A stretch of 64,000 bases of DNA from Comamonas sp. JUb58 (GTDB taxonomy: Bacteria > Pseudomonadota > Gammaproteobacteria > Burkholderiales > Burkholderiaceae_C), in the NCBI RefSeq assembly GCF_004364775.1, contig NZ_SOAL01000006.1, forward strand, positions 1 to 64,000, read 5' to 3'. The position numbers were made by a program, and so were the translations under genes. Below, in pieces: positions 1-7,319 of this stretch (position 1 is the first letter of the stretch; each line of letters opens with the position of its first letter). The notes under the pieces are model-generated. The model made no database searches, had not been told where the DNA came from, and worked only from the letters and a program-made list of their open reading frames with translations.

Positions 1-92
1 TCAAGGTCATCAAGCGCCGCGCCTACGGATATCGAGATGAGGACTACTTCTTTCTCAAGATCCGCGCCGCGTTCCCCGGTATTCCTCGATGA
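1..92 (+). CDS. C-terminal end of a transposase (ISL3-type), cut by window start
   Basis: An open frame enters from the left edge (first full codon at 3) and ends with TGA at 90-92. Its 29 residues include KRRAYGYRDEDYFFLKIRAA, which from memory matches the extreme C-terminus of ISL3-family DDE transposases. Catalytic residues lie outside the window. The right end of the element should fall in the following ~100 bases, where a GAACC...GGTTC pairing (112-140) is visible, but no terminal repeat or target duplication can be proven without the left end. Assignment to ISL3 is by recall of the tail motif only. Confidence 0.5.
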   Translation, partial: KVIKRRAYGYRDEDYFFLKIRAAFPGIPR

Positions 93-191
93 ACCTTTTT
101 TTATGGCTGGCGCGGTTACCAATCGGCAGAACCTTAGAACAGGTTCTTGGATTGGCCGACAATGGCGGCTGCATTTTGAACCGCTAGCGCT

Positions 192-698
192 ATGAACGAC
201 ACCACCACCAGCCCCGAAGGGGGCGAGACCGACTGGGCCGCCTGGAGCCGCGAGGCCGTCGAGACCATGATGGCCCGCAACACCGAATGGCCACGCCAGT
301 TTGGCCTGCAGAGCGCGCCGCAATACCACTGGGATCTGGAAAGCGCCAGCCTGGTGCTGCAGGCGCCCTTGCATGAGGTGCAGGGCACCGTCTGCCTGGT
401 GGGCACCAGCAGCGAGAGCGAAGGCAGCTTTGTGTGGAGCTGGGCCAATGCCAACATCCCCGCCCAGCATGGCCAGGCCCTGGAGGTTGTGCACGACTTT
501 GGCCGCGAGCACCAGCTGGCCTTGCTGACCACCGCAAGCATCCCCGGTGGCCGGCCCGAGGCCACCGAGTGCCTCTGCATTGCCGCCCGGCTGCAGCGCG
601 CCATCGGCACCTTTATCGACCAGCAAGGCGATATCACGCTGTACTTCAGCATCCTGCATCTGCAAGTGGTGCAGAACCCAGACCAAGCGCTGCAGTAA
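192..698 (+). CDS. DUF6882 family protein
   Basis: A 168-residue soluble protein of unknown function. The stretch after residue 33 (TEWPRQFGL, then a W-containing strand and VGTSSESEGSFVWSWANANI) fits the DUF6882 pattern, a small family with no assigned reaction. There is no signal peptide or membrane segment. A clear Shine-Dalgarno is not seen upstream of ATG 192, but the frame has normal high-GC codon use to its stop. It stands alone between the transposase remnant and a convergent VOC gene. Family assignment is from recall of the WAW/TS motif; function is unknown. Confidence 0.7.
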   Translation: MNDTTTSPEGGETDWAAWSREAVETMMARNTEWPRQFGLQSAPQYHWDLESASLVLQAPLHEVQGTVCLVGTSSESEGSFVWSWANANIPAQHGQALEVVHDFGREHQLALLTTASIPGGRPEATECLCIAARLQRAIGTFIDQQGDITLYFSILHLQVVQNPDQALQ

Positions 699-704
699 AG
701 GCTT

Positions 705-774
705 GCCGCCCGCAGCTAGCTACGCACGACTAGCCGCCCGCGACTAGCCGTCCGCAGCTAGCCGCCCGCCGGGC
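705..774. repeat. 14-bp tandem repeat between convergent genes
   Basis: Four consecutive 14-bp units start at 705, 719, 733 and 747, with consensus GCCGCCCGCAGCTA. Unit 2 is the most diverged. A fifth partial unit at 761-774 encodes the last residues of the VOC protein, whose stop codon (758-760) lies in unit 4. The array sits just after the DUF6882 stop. No terminator-like T run follows. Confidence 0.7.
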
Positions 775-1120
775 AAAGCAAGCCCAGGCTGCAACCAAAG
801 GGGTCCAGCAGCATCGCCGCTGTAGCCCCCAGGCTGGTTGTCATCGGCCCCCGGTACAGCCGGGCGCCATGCGCCTGCAGGCGATCAATGGCAGCGCCCA
901 GGTCGGCCACCTCCCAGTACACCGTCGTGCCGCCCACGCCGCCCGGGCATTTGCCATCGGCGGGATGGAAGCCGATCAACAGGCCCGGGCCCTGCACAAA
1001 GGCATAGTGCGCGTTTTCGTGCTGCACCTCCGTGCCCAAGAGCTGCGCATACCAGGCGGCCGCCGCATCGATATCGGCGACAAACAACACGACAGACTCC
1101 AGCTTCTTGAACAAGGCCAT
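758..1120 (-). CDS. VOC-superfamily (glyoxalase/bleomycin-resistance-like) protein
   Basis: A 120-residue single-domain protein of the vicinal oxygen chelate fold. Motifs are FVADIDAAAAWYAQLLG near the N-terminus and a second beta-alpha-beta half ending in LLDPFGCSLGL, the usual place of the C-terminal metal Glu; here the position reads GCSLG, so the metal set is uncertain. I chose ATG at 1120 (MALFKKLESVV) because longer versions to 1168 only add a proline run encoded by a C9 tract. Members are lyases, dioxygenases or binding proteins for small toxins; the substrate cannot be told. Confidence 0.75.
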   Translation of the reverse strand: MALFKKLESVVLFVADIDAAAAWYAQLLGTEVQHENAHYAFVQGPGLLIGFHPADGKCPGGVGGTTVYWEVADLGAAIDRLQAHGARLYRGPMTTSLGATAAMLLDPFGCSLGLLCPAGG

Positions 1121-1524
1121 TTCCGTTGCTTTGGGGGGGGGAGGTGGTGGGCTGCGCGATTGTGGCATGGTGCAGCGGGGTGCGGGCTTCGGTGCAGTAC
1201 ATCCGCGGTCTTTGCTTCATACAAACACCCATTCAGCCTTAGGCAGATATTGTGTTGCATTGACCGGTTGAATTCACAACCCGTTGCAGTCGGTCGCTTC
1301 ACAAAGCTGAACTACAGCAGCGCAGCGATTGCCGTCGTCGCTTTCGTCACCCGAGCCCGAAAGATTCAAAATGAAGCCGACCCATCAAACGCCGGGGCCA
1401 AACACCTAGGGCAGCGATGGCGATCCAAGGTTTCGTAGTGTCAATTCCGTGCGAAAAGACAGTCTCATAGCGTAGAGCAGTCTGAATGTGCCTTGTGTTG
1501 GAGGAGTTCGATCCATCTGCGGGC
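1121..1524. other. 404-bp intergenic stretch, no gene recognised
   Basis: Between the start of the VOC gene and the end of the Bug gene, both on the minus strand. It holds a run of nine G at 1133-1141 (nine C on the VOC transcript side, 12-21 nt before its ATG) and otherwise no convincing coding frame, RNA gene or strong hairpin. It presumably carries the VOC promoter. Confidence 0.5.
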
Positions 1525-2520
1525 TCAATCCATTTTGACTTGTGCAGCTTTCACCGCCGCCTGCATGCGCAGCTTTTCGCTGGCCATAAAACGGGTCGCC
1601 ACATCCGGCGGTGTGAGCTGGATCTCGTAGCCCTGGGCGATGAGCGCTTCGCGGGCTTCTGGGGAGGCAATGCCTTGCACAAAGCCTTGGTAGAGGCGGT
1701 CCATTTCGGCCTTGAGCACACCCGCTGGGGCAATGGCGGCGATCCAGCCGTCCAGCTCGTACTGCGGCAGGCCTTGTTCGGCAATGGTGGGGACATCGGG
1801 CAGGCTGGCGCTGCGTTTGGCGCTGGTGATGCCGATGGCGCGCAGGTTCCCGGCCTTGATGTGGGCCATGGCGGGTGCGACCGCCACCACGCCCAGCTGC
1901 ACCTGACCGCTGAGCAAGTCATTCATCAGCTGGCCCGTGCCTTTGTAGGGGATGTGGGGCACATCGATCTGTGCCTGCTCGACAAACATGGCAGCGCCCA
2001 AATGCAGGATGGTGCCATTGCCCGATGAGCCGTAATTGAGCGTGCCGGGATGGGCCTTGGCGTGGGCAATCAGCTCCTGCACGGTACGTGCGGGCACCTT
2101 GGGGTTGGCCACCAGCACAAAGGGCGTGGTGCCGATGATGGTGATGGGCGCGATGTCCTTGATCGAATCAAAGGGCATGTTTTTGTACAGGCTGGGGTTG
2201 ACGACGTGGTTGTTGCTGACGATGCCGATGGTGTCCCCATCTTTGGGCGCCCGCACAATCTGCGCCGTGCCAGTGATGCCGCCTGCGCCAGGCAGGTTCT
2301 CAATCACCAGGGGCTGGCCTAGGACTTTGCTGATGGGCGTGCTGATGGCGCGAATGGCGCCGTCGGCCCCCGAGCCCGCCGATAGCGGCAAGATGACGCG
2401 CAGCGCTTTGTCGTGCCCTGCCGGCTTGGTTTGCGCCAGCGCGGGCAAGGCGCCACTGGTGAGGCTGGCCAGCGCCATGGCCAGTGCGGTGCGGCGGGTG
2501 AATGGGCGGGTGGGGTGCAT
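1525..2520 (-). CDS. Bug-family tripartite tricarboxylate transporter receptor
   Basis: A 331-residue periplasmic solute-binding protein of the Bug/TctC family. The N-terminus has a twin-arginine-like signal (FTRRTALAMALA, then a cut near ALAQ). Family marks follow: LPLSAGSGADGAIRAIS, the GAGGITGTAQIV loop that contacts carboxylate ligands, and NNHVVNPSLYK. Bug proteins expand massively in Comamonadaceae and mostly lack linked TctA/TctB membrane genes, as here. It is the last gene of a likely operon with the CoA-transferase (65 bp away) and HMG-CoA-lyase-like gene, so its ligand is probably the carboxylic acid those enzymes activate and cleave. Confidence 0.9.
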   Translation of the reverse strand: MHPTRPFTRRTALAMALASLTSGALPALAQTKPAGHDKALRVILPLSAGSGADGAIRAISTPISKVLGQPLVIENLPGAGGITGTAQIVRAPKDGDTIGIVSNNHVVNPSLYKNMPFDSIKDIAPITIIGTTPFVLVANPKVPARTVQELIAHAKAHPGTLNYGSSGNGTILHLGAAMFVEQAQIDVPHIPYKGTGQLMNDLLSGQVQLGVVAVAPAMAHIKAGNLRAIGITSAKRSASLPDVPTIAEQGLPQYELDGWIAAIAPAGVLKAEMDRLYQGFVQGIASPEAREALIAQGYEIQLTPPDVATRFMASEKLRMQAAVKAAQVKMD

Positions 2521-2585
2521 GTTTGTCTCCTGATTGCGGCTTTGCGCCTGTCTATAAAGGATAATTTGCTCTTATATTGGTAGCA

Positions 2586-3791
2586 TTATGCAGCTGCCTG
2601 GGCGGCCTGCATGGCGCTGATATGCGCGGTGTCGTAGCCCAGGCTGGCCAGCAACTCGGCGGTGTGCTCGCCCAGGCGCGGCGGGTTTTTGCGTACGACC
2701 AGGCGCTCACCCGCCATGCGCAGCGGCAGCAAGGCGGTCTGTGCGGTTTGGCCGGCGCGTTCGCCGTCGGTCAGCGTTACCTCTGCCAAACCGCCGGAGG
2801 CCTGCAGGTGTGGGTCGTCCAGCAGCTGTTCTGGCTTACTGATGGGGGCGTAGGGCAGAGCGTTGTCTTCGAAGATTTTGGCGACCTGTGCGACATCCAT
2901 GCGGATCAGGCGCGCGCGCAGATCGGCGAGCAGGGCCGGGCGCTCACGTACGCGTTCGTTGTTGGTGGTGTAGCGCGGGTTGGCCAGTAGATCGACCCAG
3001 CCAAAGGCCTGGCACATGGTGCGCCACTGGGCATCGCTCACGGCAGCCAAAAAGATCTGCTCGCCGTCTTGGACGGTGAACACGTCGTACACCGACCAGG
3101 CCGAGATGCGGTTGGGCATGGGCTCGGCCGCCTCGCCTGTCACGGCGTACTGCATCATGTGCTGGCCGACGAGGAAGACATTGTTCTCGAACAGCGCCGA
3201 GTCAATCTCTTGCCCCTTGCCGGTTTGGGCGCGCTGCATCAGCGCTGCCATGGCGCCGATCGCGCCAAACATGCCGCCCATGATGTCGTTCACACTGGTG
3301 CCCGCACGCAGCGGGTCGCCGGGGCGGCCCGTCATGTAGGCCAGGCCCCCCATCATCTGGACGACCTCGTCCAGCGCTGTGCGGTGCTCGTACGGCCCGG
3401 GCAAGAAGCCGGTGTGGTTCACATAGATCAGGCGCTCGTTCAGCTTGGACAGCGCGGCATAATCCAGGCCGTACTTGGTCATCACGCCGGGCTTGAAGTT
3501 TTGCGCCACCACATCGGCAGTGCTGGCCAGGCGAATGGCAGCTTCCAGTCCCTGGGGCTGGCGCAGGTCCAGTGCAATGCTTTTCTTGTTGCGATTGAAC
3601 ATGGGGAAAAAGCCGGCACCCGCACCCAGCAAGTAACGCGTGCGGTCGCCCTCGACAGGTTCGACCTTGATGACTTCGGCACCCAGGTCGGCCAGCACCA
3701 TGCCGCAGGTGGGGCCCATGACCATGTGGCTGAATTCGACCACGCGGATTCCGGCGAGTGGGAGCGATGGGGAGAGAGATGGGGTACTCAT
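2586..3791 (-). CDS. class III (CaiB/BaiF) CoA-transferase
   Basis: A cytosolic CoA-transferase of 401 residues that moves CoA from one acyl-CoA to a free acid through an aspartyl-CoA anhydride. Visible marks are the N-terminal GIRVVEFSHMVMGPTCGMVLADLGAEVIK split by residue context, DRTRYLLG, the NRNKKSIALDL strand, and RTALDEVVQMMGGL holding the likely catalytic Asp. I chose ATG 3791 (MSTPSLS) since GGTGG lies about 9 nt upstream; an ATG at 3815 would add eight residues. It sits between an HMG-CoA-lyase-like gene and a Bug receptor, suggesting activation of the imported acid. The acid itself is unknown. Confidence 0.88.
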   Translation of the reverse strand: MSTPSLSPSLPLAGIRVVEFSHMVMGPTCGMVLADLGAEVIKVEPVEGDRTRYLLGAGAGFFPMFNRNKKSIALDLRQPQGLEAAIRLASTADVVAQNFKPGVMTKYGLDYAALSKLNERLIYVNHTGFLPGPYEHRTALDEVVQMMGGLAYMTGRPGDPLRAGTSVNDIMGGMFGAIGAMAALMQRAQTGKGQEIDSALFENNVFLVGQHMMQYAVTGEAAEPMPNRISAWSVYDVFTVQDGEQIFLAAVSDAQWRTMCQAFGWVDLLANPRYTTNNERVRERPALLADLRARLIRMDVAQVAKIFEDNALPYAPISKPEQLLDDPHLQASGGLAEVTLTDGERAGQTAQTALLPLRMAGERLVVRKNPPRLGEHTAELLASLGYDTAHISAMQAAQAAA

Positions 3792-3849
3792 ATTTTGATA
3801 GCCACCAGCATGCATGGGGTAAGCGCCAGCGGTTGATTTGGTTTAAAAC

Positions 3850-4803
3850 TTAAGCGCAAATGGCGGTAGAAGCCCGGGGTGCTGCAATCACACCGGCTTG
3901 CCACAGGCTGCCGTGCAGCCGCTCGTTGGGCAGCCAGGCCTGCATGCGTTGGCGCAACTGCAAGAGGGCGGGAACATCCAGACCCGAATCAATGCCCATG
4001 CGCTGCAGCATATAGGCCAGGTCTTCGGTGGTCACATTGCCACTGGCACCCGGTGCATGCGGGCAGCCGCCAATGCCGCCCAGGCAGGCGTCAAAGTGGG
4101 TGATGCCGGTTTGCCAGGCCGCATAGGCGTTGGCCAGACCCATGCCGCGGGTGTCGTGAAAATGGGCGGTGCGCAGCCGGTCGCCCACCAGGCGCCGGGC
4201 TTTTTCAAACAAACGGCGCACGCTGTCGGGGTCGGCATAGCCCACGGTATCGGCCAGGCTCACATGGTCGGCGCCTGCGTCCAGCAAGGCCTGCATCAGG
4301 CGCAGCACCTCGCTTTCGGCCACATCGCCTTGCAGCGTGCAGCCAAAGGCCGTGCCCACGCCGCCTTCAATGTGGGCGTGGCTGCCCGCTGCGTCGCGCA
4401 CTGCGCGGATGCGGGCGACTTCCGCCACGACATCGTCAGGTGTTTTGCGCAGATTGGCCAGGCTGTGCGCATGGCTGGCCGACAAGGGCACGACCATGGA
4501 CTGCGCGCCCGCTGCCAAGACGCGCTCGGCGCCTTTGAGGTTGGGTACCAGGACAGAGGCGAGCAGGCCGGGTTTGCTGCAGGCATGGGCGAGAACGGCT
4601 TCGGTATCGGCCAGCTGGGGCAGCAGGTGCGCGGGCACCATCGATCCCACCTCCATCTCGCGCATACCGGCGTCGTAGGCGGCGTCAATCCAGGCGCATT
4701 TGTCGGCGGTGCTGACGATGCTGGCCAGGCTTTGCAGGCCATCGCGCAGGCCAACTTCGCGGATGCTGGCGCGCCGTGTAGCAAGGGTTGAGGTGGCGGT
4801 CAT
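3850..4803 (-). CDS. hydroxymethylglutaryl-CoA lyase-type enzyme
   Basis: A 317-residue TIM-barrel lyase of the DRE-TIM family that cleaves 3-hydroxyacyl-CoA thioesters, classically HMG-CoA to acetoacetate and acetyl-CoA. Seen are IREVGLRDGLQ (catalytic Arg-Asp), the metal-binding HFHDTRGMGLANAYAA, and the signature GIGGCPHAPGASGNVTTED with the active-site Cys. Because the neighbours are a class III CoA-transferase and a Bug receptor rather than leucine-degradation genes, the substrate may be another branched hydroxyacyl-CoA such as citramalyl-CoA. It is the first gene of the minus-strand operon, divergent from a LysR gene 98 bp away. Confidence 0.85.
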   Translation of the reverse strand: MTATSTLATRRASIREVGLRDGLQSLASIVSTADKCAWIDAAYDAGMREMEVGSMVPAHLLPQLADTEAVLAHACSKPGLLASVLVPNLKGAERVLAAGAQSMVVPLSASHAHSLANLRKTPDDVVAEVARIRAVRDAAGSHAHIEGGVGTAFGCTLQGDVAESEVLRLMQALLDAGADHVSLADTVGYADPDSVRRLFEKARRLVGDRLRTAHFHDTRGMGLANAYAAWQTGITHFDACLGGIGGCPHAPGASGNVTTEDLAYMLQRMGIDSGLDVPALLQLRQRMQAWLPNERLHGSLWQAGVIAAPRASTAICA

Positions 4804-4901
4804 CGTGTCTCCTGGCTTTTGTCGTTGGCTCTGATTTTAGATTTTCCAAAGCATCAGCAATAATCCAATACGGAAGCGGTTTCGTTCCAAAAAGGAAAAT
4901 C
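4804..4901. promoter_or_regulatory. divergent promoter region of lyase operon and LysR gene
   Basis: The 98-bp gap between divergently transcribed genes is AT-rich for this genome and is the expected LysR binding region. A TTCC-N5-GGAA dyad lies at 4885-4897, directly over the regulator's AAGGA ribosome binding site. Promoter elements were not resolved with confidence. Confidence 0.45.
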
Positions 4902-5804
4902 ATGTATGACCTGAGTCTGCTAAACCTGCGGCTGTTTGTGCAGGTCTGTGAGCAGCGCAGCATTGCCCGTGTGGCGCAGGCCGAGGCGCTGGTGGCATCC
5001 GCCATCAGCAAGCGCCTGGCGCAGCTTGAGCACCAGATGGGCGCGCCCTTGTTCATCCGCGAACGGCGCGGCCTGCGCCCCACGGCGGCGGGTGAGACTT
5101 TGCTAGAGCATGCGCGCACCATGCTGGCCGCCGCCAACCACATGCAGCAAGAGATGGCGGCCTATAGCAAGGGCGTACAGGGGCAGGTACGGGTATTGGT
5201 CACGGCGTCGGTGATGGCCGAATCCTTGGCCGACCATGTCGCAAGTTTTTTGCAGCAACCCGCGCACACCAGTATCCGTGTGACTTTGGAGGAGTGCGTG
5301 AGCCCGGATGTGGTGCGCGGCGTGCGCGAAGGGCGTGCGGCCATGGGGATTTGCTGGGACGCAGCGGATTTGAGCGGCCTGCAGACCCAGCCCTACAGCA
5401 GCGACCACCTGGCCATTGCGGCCCACAAAAGCCACCCTATCGCACGCATGGCGCAAAGCGCAGCGGTGCACTTCTCTGACGTACTGGACTACGAACATGT
5501 CAGCATGCCGGCGCTGAGCGCAGTGCAAATTTTGCTCACCCGCGCCGCCGCTCAAGAAGGAAAGGCGCTGCGCCACCGCGTGCACGTCTCCAACTTCGAT
5601 GCTGCGCTGCGCGTAGTCCAGGCCAACCTGGCGATCAGCGTGGTGCCGCGCGAAGTGGCACTGAGCTTTGCCGCCAACACGGATGTTCGGGTGATTCCGC
5701 TGGCGGACAGCTGGGCTAAGCGGCAGTTTGCAATCAGCTACCGGGACGCGGCCTTGCTGTCGTCGGCGGCCAAGGCTTTGTTGAACCATTTGGCGGCGCA
5801 GTAG
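4902..5804 (+). CDS. LysR-family transcriptional regulator
   Basis: A 300-residue LTTR. Residues 4-65 form the winged helix (LLNLRLFVQVCEQRS, then ASAISKRLAQLEHQMGAPLF); the remainder is the periplasmic-protein-like effector domain. ATG 4902 follows AAGGAAA with good spacing; a longer frame from 4788 would run into the divergent lyase gene. Its position head-to-head with the lyase/CoA-transferase/Bug operon makes it the probable regulator of that operon, responding to the transported acid or its CoA ester. Confidence 0.9.
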   Translation: MYDLSLLNLRLFVQVCEQRSIARVAQAEALVASAISKRLAQLEHQMGAPLFIRERRGLRPTAAGETLLEHARTMLAAANHMQQEMAAYSKGVQGQVRVLVTASVMAESLADHVASFLQQPAHTSIRVTLEECVSPDVVRGVREGRAAMGICWDAADLSGLQTQPYSSDHLAIAAHKSHPIARMAQSAAVHFSDVLDYEHVSMPALSAVQILLTRAAAQEGKALRHRVHVSNFDAALRVVQANLAISVVPREVALSFAANTDVRVIPLADSWAKRQFAISYRDAALLSSAAKALLNHLAAQ

Positions 5805-5813
5805 CCGCAGGCC

Positions 5814-6189
5814 TTGCAGGGCAAGGCGACGGGCGAGACCTTCCATAGGGCGGGCAAGACCGACATTCTCCTGCGCGAGGATGACCGCAACGCCTTCATC
5901 GCAGAGTGCAAGTTCTGGAAGGGGCCAAAAGCTTTCGGTGAGGCCATTGAGCAGCGGCTTTGCTACACCACGTGGCGCGATAGCAAGACCGCGATCCTCG
6001 TTTTCAATCGTGGCACCGAGATCTCAACCGTACTCACCGGCATGGACACTGTTGCCAAGGCGCAAGGCAACTTCAAACGCGCCGTGGCGTGACCGCACGA
6101 GAGCGGCTTCCGATACGTCTTTTCATAGCAGCGGCGACAAGAACCGCGAGTTGGTCCTGACAGTGCTCGTGTTTCACGAGCCGACTTCG
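5814..6189 (+). pseudogene. decayed restriction-endonuclease-like gene fragment
   Basis: The frame from 5814 gives GKTDILLREDDRNAFIAECK and TTWRDSKTAILVFNRGTEI, which recall the D...ExK core of a PD-(D/E)xK nuclease-like domain found at the C-terminus of some bacterial hypothetical proteins. It has no natural start and begins 9 bp after the LysR stop. An in-frame TGA (6090-6092) is followed in the same frame by PHESGFRYVFS; a frame change then gives DKNRELVLTVLVFHEP to about 6189. It is therefore a 5'-truncated pseudogene with one stop and one frameshift. Family assignment is from memory of the motif. Confidence 0.65.
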
Positions 6190-6669
6190 CGAAAAACGGC
6201 GATGCCTTACGGAAAAGCGTATGGCAATGGCGATTGGCAGGTTTTGACGTCAGCAGCTGTTCGATGCCGCATCCTGACCGGCAGCGATCAGCCTGAAGCT
6301 ACCCTCGAGTGAGCAATCATGCATATTAACGACAGGCACTGACGAAAGCGTAGTGGCCAACGCGATAGCTCAGCAACGCCTCGGAACAGATTGCATCGGC
6401 ACTGACACCAGTACTTTCGATTGTGCGTTGCTGATCCAGAGAGGCTTCCCTCTCACTAATTTACGTGATTGGCAGAATCGACTGCTTCAGTAGCATAACC
6501 ACTAGGATTTTTTGCGTAAATGCCGCCCATTCGAGGGACATACAAACTAACTCGCAATCGGTTTGATAGGCGCAAATCGTCGCCCTAGCCGGAACAAGCC
6601 GGCCATCCCCATCGCCAAGGCCGCTCACCATGTTGTTTAGCTATCGTCACGTTCATTCGCGCCAGCCCC
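6190..6669. other. non-coding stretch with one start-less open frame
   Basis: About 480 bp that is visibly less GC-rich than the flanks. A plus-strand frame is open from 6278 to a TAG at 6491-6493 and reads fluently (ESVVANAIAQQRLGTDCIG, then LTNLRDWQNRLLQ), but it has no usable start codon, so it may be another gene remnant. I could not name it. No RNA gene or strong hairpin seen. Confidence 0.4.
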
Positions 6670-6849
6670 ATGTCACGCCACGCACCTCACGACATCCCCG
6701 CGCACGCCCGTGCGGGCGTTCGCGCTCACTTGTGGACTGCCTTCGTTATATTCACCTGCACCTACTTTGCCATGAACGCGGTGCGGGCGCAGAGCAGCCC
6801 GCTCAACGACACCGGCCGGACTGCCTGCTACCAAGCAGACAGTTTTTGA
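6670..6849 (+). pseudogene. truncated N-terminus of a DUF1566-type secreted protein
   Basis: A 59-codon frame starting at ATG 6670. Residues about 25-44 are a signal-peptide-like segment (WTAFVIFTCTYFAMNAVRAQ), followed by SSPLNDTGRTACYQADSF and a stop. The LNDTG...CY beginning is how mature DUF1566/Lcl-C-terminal proteins typically start, with the domain body expected to follow. Here it ends at once, so the gene looks cut down. A related truncated gene follows 62 bp later. Confidence 0.5.
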
Positions 6850-6911
6850 AAGTACGCAATGCTCCATGCAAGGCCATTGGCTACTTTAGAGATTGGCTTT
6901 CCTGAAAAACA

Positions 6912-7319
6912 ATGACAACAAATTTCAAACCAACCTGGGTGCAGGCCTTGCTGGCCATGGTACTGACATGGCATGCGCCATGGGGTATGGCCGCGCCGCG
7001 CTTTACGGTCAACCCGGCAACCTCGGAAAATAGTGCTACAAATGCTACGGTCACCGATGCAGAGACTGGTCTGTTCTGGGACCGTTGTGCCTACGGTGCA
7101 AGCAACAGGAATGGCACATGCGACACAACCAGCCATGGCTCCTACGCTTGGGACCAAGCGCTCGCGAAAGTGAAGTCCGGCAATGACAACAGGTATCTGG
7201 GGTATTTCGATTGGCGGCTACCAGCGATGAACAACGGGCTTGGCCTTTGGCCAGAGCCAGTGAATGCGGCCTTCTTGCGTAAGTCGTGTTTTAAACCGTT
7301 GCCTGAAAGCATCTCATGA
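6912..7319 (+). CDS. DUF1566 (Lcl C-terminal-like) secreted protein, shortened
   Basis: A 135-residue exported protein. Residues 1-27 form a signal peptide ending GMAAP. The mature part carries the DUF1566 signs: VTDAETGLFWDRC, AWDQALAKVKSG and YLGYFDWRLP. Full-length domains continue after DWRLP with an ELESI-type helix and a FWSST motif; those are absent and the frame ends in an unrelated tail, so the gene appears to have lost its 3' part. Its stop overlaps the start of the following large repeat protein (ATGA at 7316-7319). Function of the domain is unknown; it is common in surface proteins. Confidence 0.65.
   Translation: MTTNFKPTWVQALLAMVLTWHAPWGMAAPRFTVNPATSENSATNATVTDAETGLFWDRCAYGASNRNGTCDTTSHGSYAWDQALAKVKSGNDNRYLGYFDWRLPAMNNGLGLWPEPVNAAFLRKSCFKPLPESIS

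Noticed and set aside
705..760. The short tandem repeats as a CRISPR array
   Set aside because: Units are only 14 bp and contiguous with no spacers.
6630..6905. A 91-codon frame starting at 6630
   Set aside because: Arg/His-rich and out of frame with the signal-peptide-like 6670-6849 frame, which shows DUF1566-type features.
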